The notes: a model not told the origin generated them from the sequence alone. A stretch of 64,000 bases of DNA from Cognaticolwellia mytili (GCF_002104475.1 NZ_NBOF01000004.1:310001-374000); one strand, 5' to 3'; positions 42,470 through 51,539 are shown, counted from the stretch's first letter. Numbers and translations are program-made.

Positions 42470-44591
42470 ACTAGCCGCTAATACCGCAACTGTCGACACT
42501 GGCATTAATCATACTGGCATTAATCACACTGCTATGAATAAAACACAGGTATATTCATCATTTAGCCATGCAGCAAAAACCTTAGCGGGTTTAGTTGCTG
42601 TCGATTACTTTTTTGCGAAAGAAATCATTCAATGCTTGCCGTTAACGTCGCTATCATCAGCGTCAACGTCGTCAAACCAACAGTGCTTTCATTTACTTGT
42701 TGCGCTTAGCGCTAGCTTGCGTGATGGTCATAGCTGTTTACCGCTAGATGCCGTGGCGAATAAACGCTTATTTGTTGACTTAGTTCGCCAACAAATAAGC
42801 CAAGTACCTTTTGGCTTAGCAGAGCAAGAACAACCAGCGATTAACAATGGCTTTTTGTTTGAAAGTACCACGGTGTTAACTGCCTTACTTGAACAATTAT
42901 CTTTGGGTGAAGGTGCACAACAGCCAATCGTATTTAACAATGGTCGTTTGTATTTACGACGCTATTACCATTTTGAACAAGAGCTAAAACAAGCGGTTGC
43001 TGCGCGTAGAACTATCAAACCAATGTCTGAGCGTCAGGCACAAGAACAAGTAGAACTGATCAAAAATATTATTGCTCAGTTGTTTCCTGATTCAGTTAAC
43101 AGCGATTCGAATGCAAGCATAACTGAAGACATTGACTGGCAAGCACTTGCTGTCGCTAATGCCATTAACAAAGACTTTGCTATTATTGCCGGCGGGCCAG
43201 GTACGGGTAAAACCTATACCGTTACTAAATTATTAGCGGCCTTGCTGATGTTGTCGTTAAATACTAAAGGCGATGAATCAACGCCAAGAATTTCATTAGT
43301 TGCACCAACAGGCAAGGCGGCACAGCGTTTGTCCGAATCAATTATTAATGCCGTACAAGGTTTTCGCGGTAGTATTGCTGATGATGTTTTAGATCTTATT
43401 CCTGAAAGCGCACAAACCCTGCATCGGTTACTTGGCGTTATTCCTGAGCAAGTAAATTTCCGTCATCATCAAGACAATTTACTGCCTGTAGATATTTTGC
43501 TAATTGATGAAGTCTCAATGGTTGATTTACCTATGATGACGCGGGTTTTTCGTGCTTTACCTGCCCATACAAAAGTTATTTTATTAGGGGATGCCGACCA
43601 ATTGCCTTCGGTTGCTGTTGGTAGTGTTTTAGCTGACTTTGCGCCACGTCCTCATCCTGGCTTTAGTGACATTAATCATCAATACTTAACGCAAGTTACT
43701 GGCTTTGAAAGCCTAGCTAAACAAGCTGAAGATGCTGAATTAGCAGAGCAAAGCGCTGAGAAAAACTCAGAACAATGCCTAAAGCATTATAGTGTGGCTG
43801 ATTGCGTAACCTTTTTAATGAAAAGCCGACGATTCGACGGTAAAGGCGGTATAGGTAGAATCGCTAATTATGTTATCAAAGGGCAATATCAAGAAAGTTG
43901 GCAATTACTAAAAGAAAGTAGTGAAGTTACAAGTAACGCGATAGACAGCGAACAGAAACAATTAACCTTGCTAAATGGCTCTGTAGAAGCTTGGTTAGCA
44001 CCGTTAGTTAGCCAGTACTATCAACCACTGAGCGAATGTAAAAATATCGCTGATGCTTTTGATTTGTTAGCTAAGTTTAGAATTTTATCGTCAACGCGCA
44101 AAGGCCCACAAGGTGTTGAAAACTTGAATGCTTTGGTGATAGAAATACTACGAAATAAAAAAGCTATCCCTTATAAAAACTTTGCAGCAAGTAGTGATTT
44201 GTATCCGACACAGCCGATTATGATCAGTGAAAATGATTATCGCTTGGGCGTTTATAATGGTGATATCGGCTTGTTATGGCGTAATAGCCAAGGCCATTTA
44301 ATGGCGGTATTTGAAAATGCTTCAGGAGAGTATGATTGGATCATGCCATCGCGTTTACCTAAATTTGAAACCGTATATGCGATGACGATACATAAAACCC
44401 AAGGCAGCGAGTTTGATCACGTTGCTATGGTGCTCCCTGAGCAAAAAGACAATAAACTATTGTCTCGTGAATTATTATATACTGGCATCACCCGAGCCAA
44501 GTCAAAGCTAAGTATCGCAAGCGCTGAAGGCATTTGGCAAAGTGGTGTTAGCCAGCAGGTGATACGCTATTCAGGGCTCGCCTTAGACTAA
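42462..44591 (+). CDS. recD: RecD helicase subunit of exonuclease V
   Basis: RecD is the fast 5'-3' SF1B helicase of RecBCD. The ATG at 42462 follows GGAG by nine bases and overlaps recB by 8; a longer frame from 42387 has no support. Walker A GGPGTGKT is at 244-251 and Walker B is LLIDEVSMVD. GDADQLPSVAVGSVLAD and the late TIHKTQGSEFDHV and LLYTGITRAK motifs complete the helicase core. The 709 residues exceed E. coli RecD (about 608): there is an acidic insertion near 415-440 (ESLAKQAEDAELAEQSAE) and a low-complexity N-terminus with the repeated unit TGINH twice. This ends the recCBD operon; no clear terminator follows. Confidence 0.95.
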   Translation: MPELAANTATVDTGINHTGINHTAMNKTQVYSSFSHAAKTLAGLVAVDYFFAKEIIQCLPLTSLSSASTSSNQQCFHLLVALSASLRDGHSCLPLDAVANKRLFVDLVRQQISQVPFGLAEQEQPAINNGFLFESTTVLTALLEQLSLGEGAQQPIVFNNGRLYLRRYYHFEQELKQAVAARRTIKPMSERQAQEQVELIKNIIAQLFPDSVNSDSNASITEDIDWQALAVANAINKDFAIIAGGPGTGKTYTVTKLLAALLMLSLNTKGDESTPRISLVAPTGKAAQRLSESIINAVQGFRGSIADDVLDLIPESAQTLHRLLGVIPEQVNFRHHQDNLLPVDILLIDEVSMVDLPMMTRVFRALPAHTKVILLGDADQLPSVAVGSVLADFAPRPHPGFSDINHQYLTQVTGFESLAKQAEDAELAEQSAEKNSEQCLKHYSVADCVTFLMKSRRFDGKGGIGRIANYVIKGQYQESWQLLKESSEVTSNAIDSEQKQLTLLNGSVEAWLAPLVSQYYQPLSECKNIADAFDLLAKFRILSSTRKGPQGVENLNALVIEILRNKKAIPYKNFAASSDLYPTQPIMISENDYRLGVYNGDIGLLWRNSQGHLMAVFENASGEYDWIMPSRLPKFETVYAMTIHKTQGSEFDHVAMVLPEQKDNKLLSRELLYTGITRAKSKLSIASAEGIWQSGVSQQVIRYSGLALD

Positions 44592-44660
44592 ACACCGAAA
44601 CATTATCGTCGTAAATAATAAGTAATTTTTTAGCAGTAATTAAGAGAATTTAGCATAATC

Positions 44661-45233
44661 ATGATTTTAAAAGACATTGAAAAAGCCATTTACCGTAAAC
44701 GCCTTAATATCGTTATTGTAAGTTTTATCGCCAGTTTATTAGTTTTATCGCTAGCTTATGGGCAAGGATTAATCGCTTTGTTTGCTGACAGCGTTAATAT
44801 GCCCGTACCAGTAGCACCTGTAACCGAAGCTGCTGTTGAGTTATCGCCTGCAGCAGCACCAGAAAATAACTTTAAGCTTAACTTTTTCGGCGTATTAATG
44901 GCATTGTTAACGTGTGTATTTGCTTTACATCGCTTAAAAACTAGCGAGTTTTTTACTGAGGTTTATTATGTTTGGCAAGTAAAACAACAACAAAATTATA
45001 TCTACCGTAAATTGAAAAAAATCAAAGCGGCTGCTAAAAATGATGATGTAGATGCGCTGATTATATTGAATTTTTATTATGCGAGTTTGAAACAAATCTA
45101 CGTTTTAGATGACAATACCCTAACAATGTCTAAGCTCAATAAAGATATAGCTGAATTAGATGCGCAAATTCAAAGCAAGCAATTAACTATTTCAACAGAA
45201 CAATATCAACAAGCAATGTTGGCTGCCTACTAA
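44661..45233 (+). CDS. DUF3087-family membrane protein
   Basis: This 190-residue inner-membrane protein has two helices (about residues 16-40 and 72-90) with a Pro/Ala-rich periplasmic loop of about 30 residues between them, then a cytosolic helical domain of 100 residues. The first helix, the NFFGVLMALL second helix and the LKKIKAAAKNDDVDALIILNFYYASLKQIYVLD stretch match DUF3087 of Pseudomonas/Alteromonadales. Its function is unknown. It starts 69 bases after recD in the same direction and might be read from the same message, but this order has no obvious meaning. Confidence 0.8.
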   Translation: MILKDIEKAIYRKRLNIVIVSFIASLLVLSLAYGQGLIALFADSVNMPVPVAPVTEAAVELSPAAAPENNFKLNFFGVLMALLTCVFALHRLKTSEFFTEVYYVWQVKQQQNYIYRKLKKIKAAAKNDDVDALIILNFYYASLKQIYVLDDNTLTMSKLNKDIAELDAQIQSKQLTISTEQYQQAMLAAY

Positions 45234-45330
45234 CTTTATTAGTGAGATGATTTATTAGCAAAAATGCTTCATTAATTTGTCGGTGTTAGTATGCTTTCCA
45301 TTACTAAATGCAATAAATAAGGAATATGCA

Positions 45331-45717
45331 ATGATAGGTTACGTTACTTTAGGTACCAATGATTTAGACAGAGCTGTAGCTTTTTATGATGAATTATTTG
45401 CCACAATAGGTGCAGGTCGTTTTTTTGAAACTGAGCAATTTGTTGCGTGGTCAAAAGGGCCAGATCAAGCTGGTATTTCTGTTACCAAACCTGCCGATGG
45501 CCAACCAGCTACCGTAGGCAATGGCGTTATGGTTGCTGTCCAAATGAATTCTACTGATGAAGTTGACGCCTTTTACCAAAAAGCACTTGAGCTTGGCGCT
45601 ACCTGTGAAGGTTCAGCAGGACCACGTGGTGAAATGACCGGTTTTTATGCGGGCTACTTCAGAGACTTAGACGGCAATAAACTTAATGCGTTTTATTTAG
45701 ACATGCCAGGTGCTTAA
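45331..45717 (+). CDS. VOC-family (glyoxalase/dioxygenase fold) protein
   Basis: This 128-residue single-domain vicinal-oxygen-chelate protein starts MIGYVTLGTNDLDRAVAFYDELF, the classic beta-alpha opening of the family, and ends GYFRDLDGNKLNAFYL. The chosen ATG at 45331 has AAGGA seven bases upstream; a longer in-frame start at 45277 lacks one. The metal-ligand His of glyoxalase I is not seen at the N-terminal strand, so the typical lactoylglutathione lyase reaction is doubtful. It likely works as a dimer. The substrate is unknown. Confidence 0.85.
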   Translation: MIGYVTLGTNDLDRAVAFYDELFATIGAGRFFETEQFVAWSKGPDQAGISVTKPADGQPATVGNGVMVAVQMNSTDEVDAFYQKALELGATCEGSAGPRGEMTGFYAGYFRDLDGNKLNAFYLDMPGA

Positions 45718-45855
45718 CGTTAGTATCAGTGGTATAACTTGAGTGTAATTTGTTAGCTATCAAGCCCAGCTATAATTAACCTTGAGCTTGTGCTTTAAAG
45801 CGTAATGATGAAGCTGATTATCAAAGCTAAAATAATAAAGGAAAATATACCGCGA

Positions 45856-46116
45856 ATGAAGAAGTTAAAAAATGAGAGTGAACTATTAAAAAAAGCCATT
45901 GTTATTGGTGAAGGTTACGCAAAAAATCGTGGTTATAAAGGCTTTTCAGCTACCAATGCAGCGAAAGAGAAAATAGAAGCTTTATATCGTTTACTGGTAA
46001 ATGATAAACTTATTCAGCCTTTACCAAAAGACGGTGAAGACTTAGCAAGCATGAAGCACAAATTAGCTTTATGGATTGCAAAACAATTACCTGCTGATCA
46101 CCCTTTACTTAAATAA
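45856..46116 (+). CDS. DUF5062-family small protein
   Basis: This 86-residue, all-helical, basic cytosolic protein. The sequence MKKLKNESELLKKAIVIGEGYAKNRG and the C-terminal HKLALWIAKQLPADHPL match DUF5062, known from Vibrio and relatives. The chosen ATG at 45856 is preceded by AAGGA about 13 bases away; a longer start at 45805 has no site. The stop codon lies in the first copy of a 9-bp tandem repeat. Its function is unknown. Confidence 0.82.
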   Translation: MKKLKNESELLKKAIVIGEGYAKNRGYKGFSATNAAKEKIEALYRLLVNDKLIQPLPKDGEDLASMKHKLALWIAKQLPADHPLLK

Positions 46117-46164
46117 GCTAAATAAGCTAAATAAGCTAAATAAGCTAAATAAGCTAAATAAGCT
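46111..46164. repeat. Six-copy 9-bp tandem repeat
   Basis: Six perfect head-to-tail copies of AAATAAGCT begin at the last sense codon of the DUF5062 gene and include its TAA stop. Because 9 is a multiple of 3, each copy restates the stop in frame, so changes in copy number never alter the protein. It is a probable variable-number repeat arisen by slippage. Confidence 0.92.
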
Positions 46165-46200
46165 AAGTAATTTCGATAGGTCAGTAATGGTTATTATACC

Positions 46201-46231
46201 AATTGAATCGGCGTAATAAGCCTATTCAATT
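46201..46231. repeat. REP-like palindrome
   Basis: Arms AATTGAAT (46201-46208) and ATTCAATT (46224-46231), then one mismatch and GGC/GCC, enclose a 7-nt loop. It is preceded by TATACC and resembles the short intergenic palindromes scattered in Alteromonadales genomes. It lies between the tandem repeat and the DUF2986 gene. Confidence 0.6.
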
Positions 46232-46314
46232 TCCCAATTTGTACTAGCTAAATACAAGTAAGCTAAACACAAATTAAGTTAAATACATGCAAACAAAAGA
46301 AGCAAACCTGTTCT

Positions 46315-46542
46315 ATGAATCGTAAAAAGAAAATCAATCAAGTCTTAAAAGCCAAGGTTAAAAAGATGAATGCTAAACAGCAAAAATCTAATAAGCCTAA
46401 GTATGTCTCTAAGGCTGAACGCGCTGCTATTGCAGCGAAAGAAGCTCAAGAAAACGCAACAGAGTCGAATGAAACTAGGTCGAACGAAACCGAATCGAGC
46501 ACAACAGAAGCCAGCTCTGAAGCGACTTCAGTAGAAAGCTAA
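46315..46542 (+). CDS. DUF2986-family small basic protein
   Basis: This 75-residue protein has a strongly basic first half (MNRKKKINQVLKAKVKKMN, then NKPKYVSKAERAA) matching DUF2986 and an acidic Ser/Thr/Glu-rich second half with repeated ESNET/SNETES units. The basic part could bind RNA or DNA; this is only a guess. Its function is unknown in the family, which is widespread in Vibrio, Shewanella and Colwellia. It stands alone, about 40 bases before the kinase-like gene. Confidence 0.8.
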   Translation: MNRKKKINQVLKAKVKKMNAKQQKSNKPKYVSKAERAAIAAKEAQENATESNETRSNETESSTTEASSEATSVES

Positions 46543-46581
46543 AGCTTTCAATGGTAGTGAAAATACAAGTAGGGCGGTTTT

Positions 46582-47103
46582 ATGAAAATTGATAACAATC
46601 AAGTAAAGAAAATCGTCATATTTGGCAACTCGGCATCAGGTAAATCTAGCCTAGCCAAAAAACTTGCTTCAACACAGCAACTAGCCCATCTAGATTTAGA
46701 CACCTTGGCTTGGCTTCCGCCGTCAGCATCGAAGTCAGCACTACCACCACAACGTCAAAGCATTGCTGTATCAATTGCTGAAATTAATGTCTTTATCAGC
46801 CAGAATCAAAGTTGGGTGATAGAAGGCTGTTACAGTGATTTGTTAACGCATACGCTAGCGGAATGTAGCGAAGTTGTTTTTATGAACCTTGCTGTTGAAC
46901 TGTGTATCGAAAATGCAAAAAAACGCCCTTGGGAACCCCATAAATACGAGAGCAAAACAGCGCAAGATGCCAATTTAACTATGCTAATAGACTGGATAGC
47001 GCAATATAACCAGCGCTCTGATACCTTTTCAAAGTCAGCACACCAGAAGCTATTTGATGAATTTTTTGGCAAGAAAACTCAATATATAAGCAACCAACAA
47101 TAG
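46582..47103 (+). CDS. P-loop kinase-like NTPase (adenylate kinase/topology modulation type)
   Basis: This 173-residue protein has Walker A GNSASGKSS near residues 14-22, followed by HLDLDTLAW, the acidic substrate-binding strand of the FlaR/adenylate-kinase-like group, then SWVIEGCYSDLL as the B-like region. It probably phosphorylates a small molecule or nucleotide; the target is unknown. AGGG lies seven bases before the ATG. It may be co-transcribed with the DUF2986 gene, 39 bases upstream. Confidence 0.8.
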   Translation: MKIDNNQVKKIVIFGNSASGKSSLAKKLASTQQLAHLDLDTLAWLPPSASKSALPPQRQSIAVSIAEINVFISQNQSWVIEGCYSDLLTHTLAECSEVVFMNLAVELCIENAKKRPWEPHKYESKTAQDANLTMLIDWIAQYNQRSDTFSKSAHQKLFDEFFGKKTQYISNQQ

Positions 47104-47256
47104 TCATTTACTAATCATTATAAGTATATGTTCCTAATGCTTTGAAATTATGTAATATTTATAATAAATAAATGTCATAGAACGAATTTTATTCGTGAAT
47201 TTATACAACACACCGCTATTTTTAAACTTTTATTCATAAATCCGGCAACTTAGATC

Positions 47257-48801
47257 ATGGTTTTGAAAAGACAATTAACTGAGGTGGATGCAGATCTACT
47301 TTCCAAGCTTATTTCAAATGATTCGAATCGTAATCAAAAAAAGGATTGGTCCCAAGAGAACCATGAATATTATTCTATAAATGAAAAAAATTCATTCCAG
47401 TATGATTACGAATCTTATATTAGGCGATTACGAAAATTAAGCATGGAAGAAAATTTTGATTCAAATATTGATTTTCATCAGCTTGTTGAACCTGAAATAA
47501 TTGAAGAGAATAATTACAAATATTTAGTAAAGTATCGAATCACTATTCGGAATATGATCGTAAAGTGTAGGAGAAATCAGTTCATTATTCATGGTCTAGG
47601 TATGGATGAAATGATCGTTGAAGGATCAGTACTCAGTAAAGATCAGTATAAAGGTGGAATTTATTTATGCTTTGAAAATGTACTATTTGAGCCTTTAGTT
47701 CCTGATAAAAATAGTCATATAGTTGTTTCTTTGGGGGATGACTGTAGAACTCATTTTGAAAGCTGTGTATTTGATGATGTTGACTTGTATTTCAAAGCAG
47801 ATGGCAAAAATATATTTGCGCACTTTGTAAAAAATAAATTCTTAAATCGACATACTACGTTAAACGGTGCTGCAAATTATGAAACTGAACGAGGTTATAG
47901 TTCGAATAATTATCGTATAAAAGCTGAAAGCCAATCAAAAATTTATGCTGCAAATAGGTTATGTGAGTTTGTCTATCAAAATGAAATGAAGGATGATGTT
48001 TATTCGAAACTTGCTATAGAAACAATGAATAAAATAGAGTCAGGAGATGATATTAATCAGAATGATGTACTAGCGTATTTCATCGATCAAGATCGAAGAG
48101 TTAAGATTGATTCCAATGATGTAGAATATGCAGGAAATAAGTCAGTCATTATTTCTCTAAGGGACAACATTGTTTCTGAATTGAAAATCGGTGGTAAAAG
48201 TTTTTACCTAATCGGTAAAAATAAGATAGACAAAATAACAATGAATTCTTCGCCTGAACATATTTACTACGGCCCATACAATGAACTGGATAAACTGGGA
48301 GTAAATGCGAGATCACATAAATCTATATTAATCTATTGGAAAGAATACGCTTTAAGAAGTAAAGACAAGTCCCAGGAGTTGATATTAAATCGTGAAATAA
48401 TGAAAGCAGAAAGGCACCTTCTCCGGTTTGAAAAGACATCTTCATGTTTTCCATTCGATCCATCAAGTAAAGATCGTTTTATTCTTTGGTTTAATGAGTT
48501 TTCTAGCGATTTTGGAACAAATTGGTTTCGGCCAGTATATATAATAATGACTCTTAATCTGATTTTTGTAGCAGTACTATTTGGTGGGCTTGGATATTCT
48601 TTAAACACTTCTCTTCCAGTGATTCTAGATACGATAGGTATGTATTTTGAGCTTGTACTTCCAACTAAATCGGTTGCTGATGTACTTAAAGTTGAAGACC
48701 TAAATAGAGGTTGGGAAGCATTGAATATTGTTAAAAACATTATTGCTTCTGCATTTCTATATCAAATGGTTGTGGCATTTAGAAAATATGGAAGCAAATA
48801 A
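47257..48801 (+). CDS. Orphan protein with beta-rich N-terminal region and two C-terminal membrane helices
   Basis: I do not recognise this 514-residue protein. Residues about 80-330 are rich in short strands with repeated Asn/Asp/Phe turns (FENVLFEPL, FESCVFDDVDLYF), suggesting a right-handed beta-helix. A charged helical region (about 355-410) leads to NEFSSDFGTNWFRPVYII, then two membrane helices (about 428-450 and 488-506) at the C-terminus. The N-SSDFG-x-W-RP membrane approach recurs in accessory bacterial membrane proteins, some with pentapeptide or channel-like parts. DNA is poorer in GC than the neighbours (16/60 at 47401, 18/60 at 47941, against 24/60 in a recB line at 40021) and uses AGG/AGA/ATA codons, so recent acquisition is likely. 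The ATG has a weak ribosome site. A defence or stress role is possible but unproven. Confidence 0.7.
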   Translation: MVLKRQLTEVDADLLSKLISNDSNRNQKKDWSQENHEYYSINEKNSFQYDYESYIRRLRKLSMEENFDSNIDFHQLVEPEIIEENNYKYLVKYRITIRNMIVKCRRNQFIIHGLGMDEMIVEGSVLSKDQYKGGIYLCFENVLFEPLVPDKNSHIVVSLGDDCRTHFESCVFDDVDLYFKADGKNIFAHFVKNKFLNRHTTLNGAANYETERGYSSNNYRIKAESQSKIYAANRLCEFVYQNEMKDDVYSKLAIETMNKIESGDDINQNDVLAYFIDQDRRVKIDSNDVEYAGNKSVIISLRDNIVSELKIGGKSFYLIGKNKIDKITMNSSPEHIYYGPYNELDKLGVNARSHKSILIYWKEYALRSKDKSQELILNREIMKAERHLLRFEKTSSCFPFDPSSKDRFILWFNEFSSDFGTNWFRPVYIIMTLNLIFVAVLFGGLGYSLNTSLPVILDTIGMYFELVLPTKSVADVLKVEDLNRGWEALNIVKNIIASAFLYQMVVAFRKYGSK

Positions 48802-48944
48802 TAAGCTTTCCAAGTGATCGTATTCTGTGGCTGTGAATAAGGGTGTTCGAAATATGTCTCAAGCTGTTCTATTAGTAATTCTAGCGTATAGCTGCTACTA
48901 CTAAATAATAACCTCTTTAAGTTACAGTATCTGTTAAATATAAA

Positions 48945-49400
48945 TTAAACATTACGCATCATAAATCGACTATTTTCATCTAATTGATAATCACCAAACG
49001 GCCCACAATATTCAAAACCAAAATTTTTATAAAGCGCTCTCGCAGGTTTGAAAAAATCCATCGAGCCTGTTTCTAAACTTATTTTTTTATAACCACGCTC
49101 GGTTGCGACACTTAATAAGTGTTTTAGTAAGGTTGAAGCGACACCAAGGTTTCGAGCATTAGTGGCTGTTCGCATTGATTTTAGTTCAACATGGTTTGCA
49201 TTAAGTTCTCGCAGGGCCGCACAGCCTAATAACTCACCATTTTGCCAACAGCTGTAAAAGGTTATGGTTGGGTCTTTCAAGGCGTCTACATCAAGCGCAT
49301 GCACGCTTTCTGCTGGCGATGTGGCGTACATATCCGTTAAATGCTCTTCAAGTAAGCGGATGACTTCACCACCCGCCAAATCATCACGTTTTATTTCCAT
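48945..49400 (-). CDS. GNAT-family N-acetyltransferase
   Basis: This 151-residue GNAT protein has the acetyl-CoA-binding motif A as SMRTATNARNLGVASTLLKHLL (the R/Q-x-x-G-x-A pattern), preceded by LLGCAALREL and followed by ARALYKNFGFEYCG. The ATG at 49400 is chosen over a TTG 21 bases upstream, as neither has a strong ribosome site. It lies 63 bases after the crotonase gene in the same direction. The substrate is unknown. Confidence 0.83.
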   Translation of the reverse strand: MEIKRDDLAGGEVIRLLEEHLTDMYATSPAESVHALDVDALKDPTITFYSCWQNGELLGCAALRELNANHVELKSMRTATNARNLGVASTLLKHLLSVATERGYKKISLETGSMDFFKPARALYKNFGFEYCGPFGDYQLDENSRFMMRNV

Positions 49401-49463
49401 AGTCTTATTTAAATACACCAATTTTATAGCTGCTAACTTAGTTCATTCCGACAAACGATAAAC

Positions 49464-50273
49464 TTACCATTTTTTACGTGGTAAGAATGGCTTTTGTTGC
49501 TCTGCATCATGTGTTTGATTATAAACTTTTCGATGAACGTTTTTCCCCATTAACACTTTAAGCTGATAGTAAGACTCTCGAAATAAAGCCCAGCCTTTGC
49601 TACCTTGCCAACTTTTGTTATAAAGCTTTTTATTGGCGGCAAGTGCATCAGGTGATTTTGTCAGTAATGACTCGGCAAACGCTTGTGCATCAGCCAGTGG
49701 TGTTTCTGTTATTTCTGTTACTAGGTTTAGTGCTAGTGCTTGTTGGCCGGTAAATTCTTCTGCTGTCATGGCCAATTTTTTGGCTTGGTCAATCGGTATT
49801 AAATCACGCAGGGCAATAGTGCCACCCATATCTGGAATAAGCCCCCATTTTCCTTCTAGAATAGATAATGAACTGTCAGCTGTGGCAAATCTAAAATCAG
49901 CGCCTAGGGCTATTTGTAAGCCACCACCCCAACATCGACCATGAATGGCGCAAATAACAGGGGCGGGAATATCTCGCCAACCGGTGGAAACTATTTGGGC
50001 CAAATTCGCGCGCCAAGGCAAGGCTTTAAACAAAAGCTTTACCATACTGCTTGATGATTTCATGATTGATTTTACATCTAACCCTGAGCAAAAATCATCA
50101 CCATTACCTGATACGATTACCGCACGAATACTACGATTTTTTTGTAATGCTTTGATAGCACTACGAATAGCAAGAAACATTACCATATCCAATGCATTAA
50201 GCTTGTCTGCACGGTTAAGCTTAACGTGGGCGATGTTATCGATAACTTCTACATTGACTCGTTGCTCGGTCAT
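49464..50273 (-). CDS. Enoyl-CoA hydratase/isomerase (crotonase) family protein
   Basis: This 269-residue crotonase has an oxyanion hole formed by SGNGDDFCSGLDVKS and the GRCWGGGLQIALGADFR segment. The second catalytic Glu region reads SSLSILEGKWGLIPDMGGT, where Glu is kept, so hydratase or isomerase chemistry is possible. It probably acts in fatty-acid or amino-acid breakdown. No other beta-oxidation gene is adjacent. It is divergent from the isoaspartyl peptidase gene. Confidence 0.88.
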   Translation of the reverse strand: MTEQRVNVEVIDNIAHVKLNRADKLNALDMVMFLAIRSAIKALQKNRSIRAVIVSGNGDDFCSGLDVKSIMKSSSSMVKLLFKALPWRANLAQIVSTGWRDIPAPVICAIHGRCWGGGLQIALGADFRFATADSSLSILEGKWGLIPDMGGTIALRDLIPIDQAKKLAMTAEEFTGQQALALNLVTEITETPLADAQAFAESLLTKSPDALAANKKLYNKSWQGSKGWALFRESYYQLKVLMGKNVHRKVYNQTHDAEQQKPFLPRKKW

Positions 50274-50492
50274 GGGCGTCCTTGTATTCCATTGTTAATT
50301 GGCAAATATGATTAAATTGTTAGTAATTAGTTTGATGATTTAACCATTGGTATGACCAGTACCTTAGCGAAAGTCGCTATTGATGTCTACTTTCTAGCAG
50401 CTAACCTTAAAGCGAATACTTGTAAATAAAGCTGATTTGTCGCACATTGTCGCTAGACCTTTATTTACAATCATTTTTCATGGCGAAATATA

Positions 50493-51539
50493 ATGAATAA
50501 AAAGCTGCTTTTATCCAGTATTTTAACTTTAGTTAGCGCGCAATTATTTTTAGGTAACGCTGCGCAAGCTCATCAAGAACAAGCTTTTGCTATCGCAATT
50601 CATGGCGGCGCTGGCACAATAAATAGAAATAAAATGACTGATGAAAAACGCTTAGCCTATGAAACTAAGTTAAAACAGGCACGAGATGCAGGTTATGCTT
50701 TATTGGCTAAAGGTAAGTCTAGCCAAGCAGCAGTCATTGCCGCTATTCAAATATTAGAAGATTCACCGTTATTTAACGCTGGAAAGGGGGCCGTTTATAC
50801 TTTTGAAGGCGAGCATGAGCTTGACGCTTCAATCATGAACGGTAAAACCTTAAATGCCGGTGCAGTATCTGGTGTAAAAACCGTTAAAAGCCCAATTGCC
50901 TTAGCCGAAAAGGTGATGGAAAAGTCAGTTCATGTCATGCTAAGTGGTGAGGGCGCTGATACCTTTGCTAAACAACAAGGATTAGCAAGCGTTGAAAATA
51001 GCTATTTTGATACTGATGCTCGATATCAGTCATTACTTCGAGCGAAAAAGAAGTTGGCTGAAAAGGAAAAAGAACTAAAAGATTTTCAAGCAGCCCATCA
51101 AACACTGGCTAATGAATACAAATATGGCACTGTTGGCGCCGTAGCGCTTGATAAATCAGGCACATTAACTGCCGGCACTAGCACAGGCGGCATGACCGCA
51201 AAACGTTTTGGACGTATTGGCGATGCACCGATTATTGGAGCGGGTACGTATGCGAATAATGACAGCTGTGCTGTTTCTGCCACGGGGCATGGTGAGTATT
51301 TTATTCGTTATCATGTTGCTGCAGATATTTGTGCGCGTATGCAATATCAGGGCATTAGCCTTGAAAAAGCAGCCGATGTTGTTATTAATGATGTATTAGT
51401 TGAAGCTGGTGGCTCAGGCGGCATTATTGCCATCGACCCTGCAGGCAATATTACTATGCCGTTTAATAGCACAGGTATGTATCGCGCGAGTAAGTCGTCA
51501 ACAGGAGAAGAATTTGTTGGAATATTTAAAGATGATTAA
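50493..51539 (+). CDS. Secreted isoaspartyl peptidase / plant-type L-asparaginase
   Basis: This 348-residue N-terminal-nucleophile hydrolase cleaves isoaspartyl dipeptides and asparagine. A signal peptide ends near GNAAQAHQ, so it is periplasmic. IAIHGGAGTI opens the alpha subunit; the chain self-cleaves before Thr213 in YKYGTVGAVALD, exposing the nucleophile. GTSTGGMTAKRFGRIGDAPIIGAGTYA is the conserved beta-subunit core. The last residues overlap the CreA gene by 8 bases. Its start at 50493 is the first good ATG after a GAAAT stretch. A role in salvaging damaged proteins or peptides in the periplasm is likely. Confidence 0.92.
   Translation: MNKKLLLSSILTLVSAQLFLGNAAQAHQEQAFAIAIHGGAGTINRNKMTDEKRLAYETKLKQARDAGYALLAKGKSSQAAVIAAIQILEDSPLFNAGKGAVYTFEGEHELDASIMNGKTLNAGAVSGVKTVKSPIALAEKVMEKSVHVMLSGEGADTFAKQQGLASVENSYFDTDARYQSLLRAKKKLAEKEKELKDFQAAHQTLANEYKYGTVGAVALDKSGTLTAGTSTGGMTAKRFGRIGDAPIIGAGTYANNDSCAVSATGHGEYFIRYHVAADICARMQYQGISLEKAADVVINDVLVEAGGSGGIIAIDPAGNITMPFNSTGMYRASKSSTGEEFVGIFKDD

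Noticed and set aside
34995-44591. recBCD cluster as a phage-defence island
   Set aside because: It is a normal core DNA-repair operon and no restriction, Abi or other defence gene lies beside it.
46534-46549. GAAAGC-TAAA-GCTTTC palindrome as terminator of the DUF2986 gene
   Set aside because: Arms are only 6 bp, include the stop codon and have no T-run.
51208-51399. Second frame inside the isoaspartyl peptidase gene
   Set aside because: It overlaps a conserved enzyme core in another frame and has no independent support.
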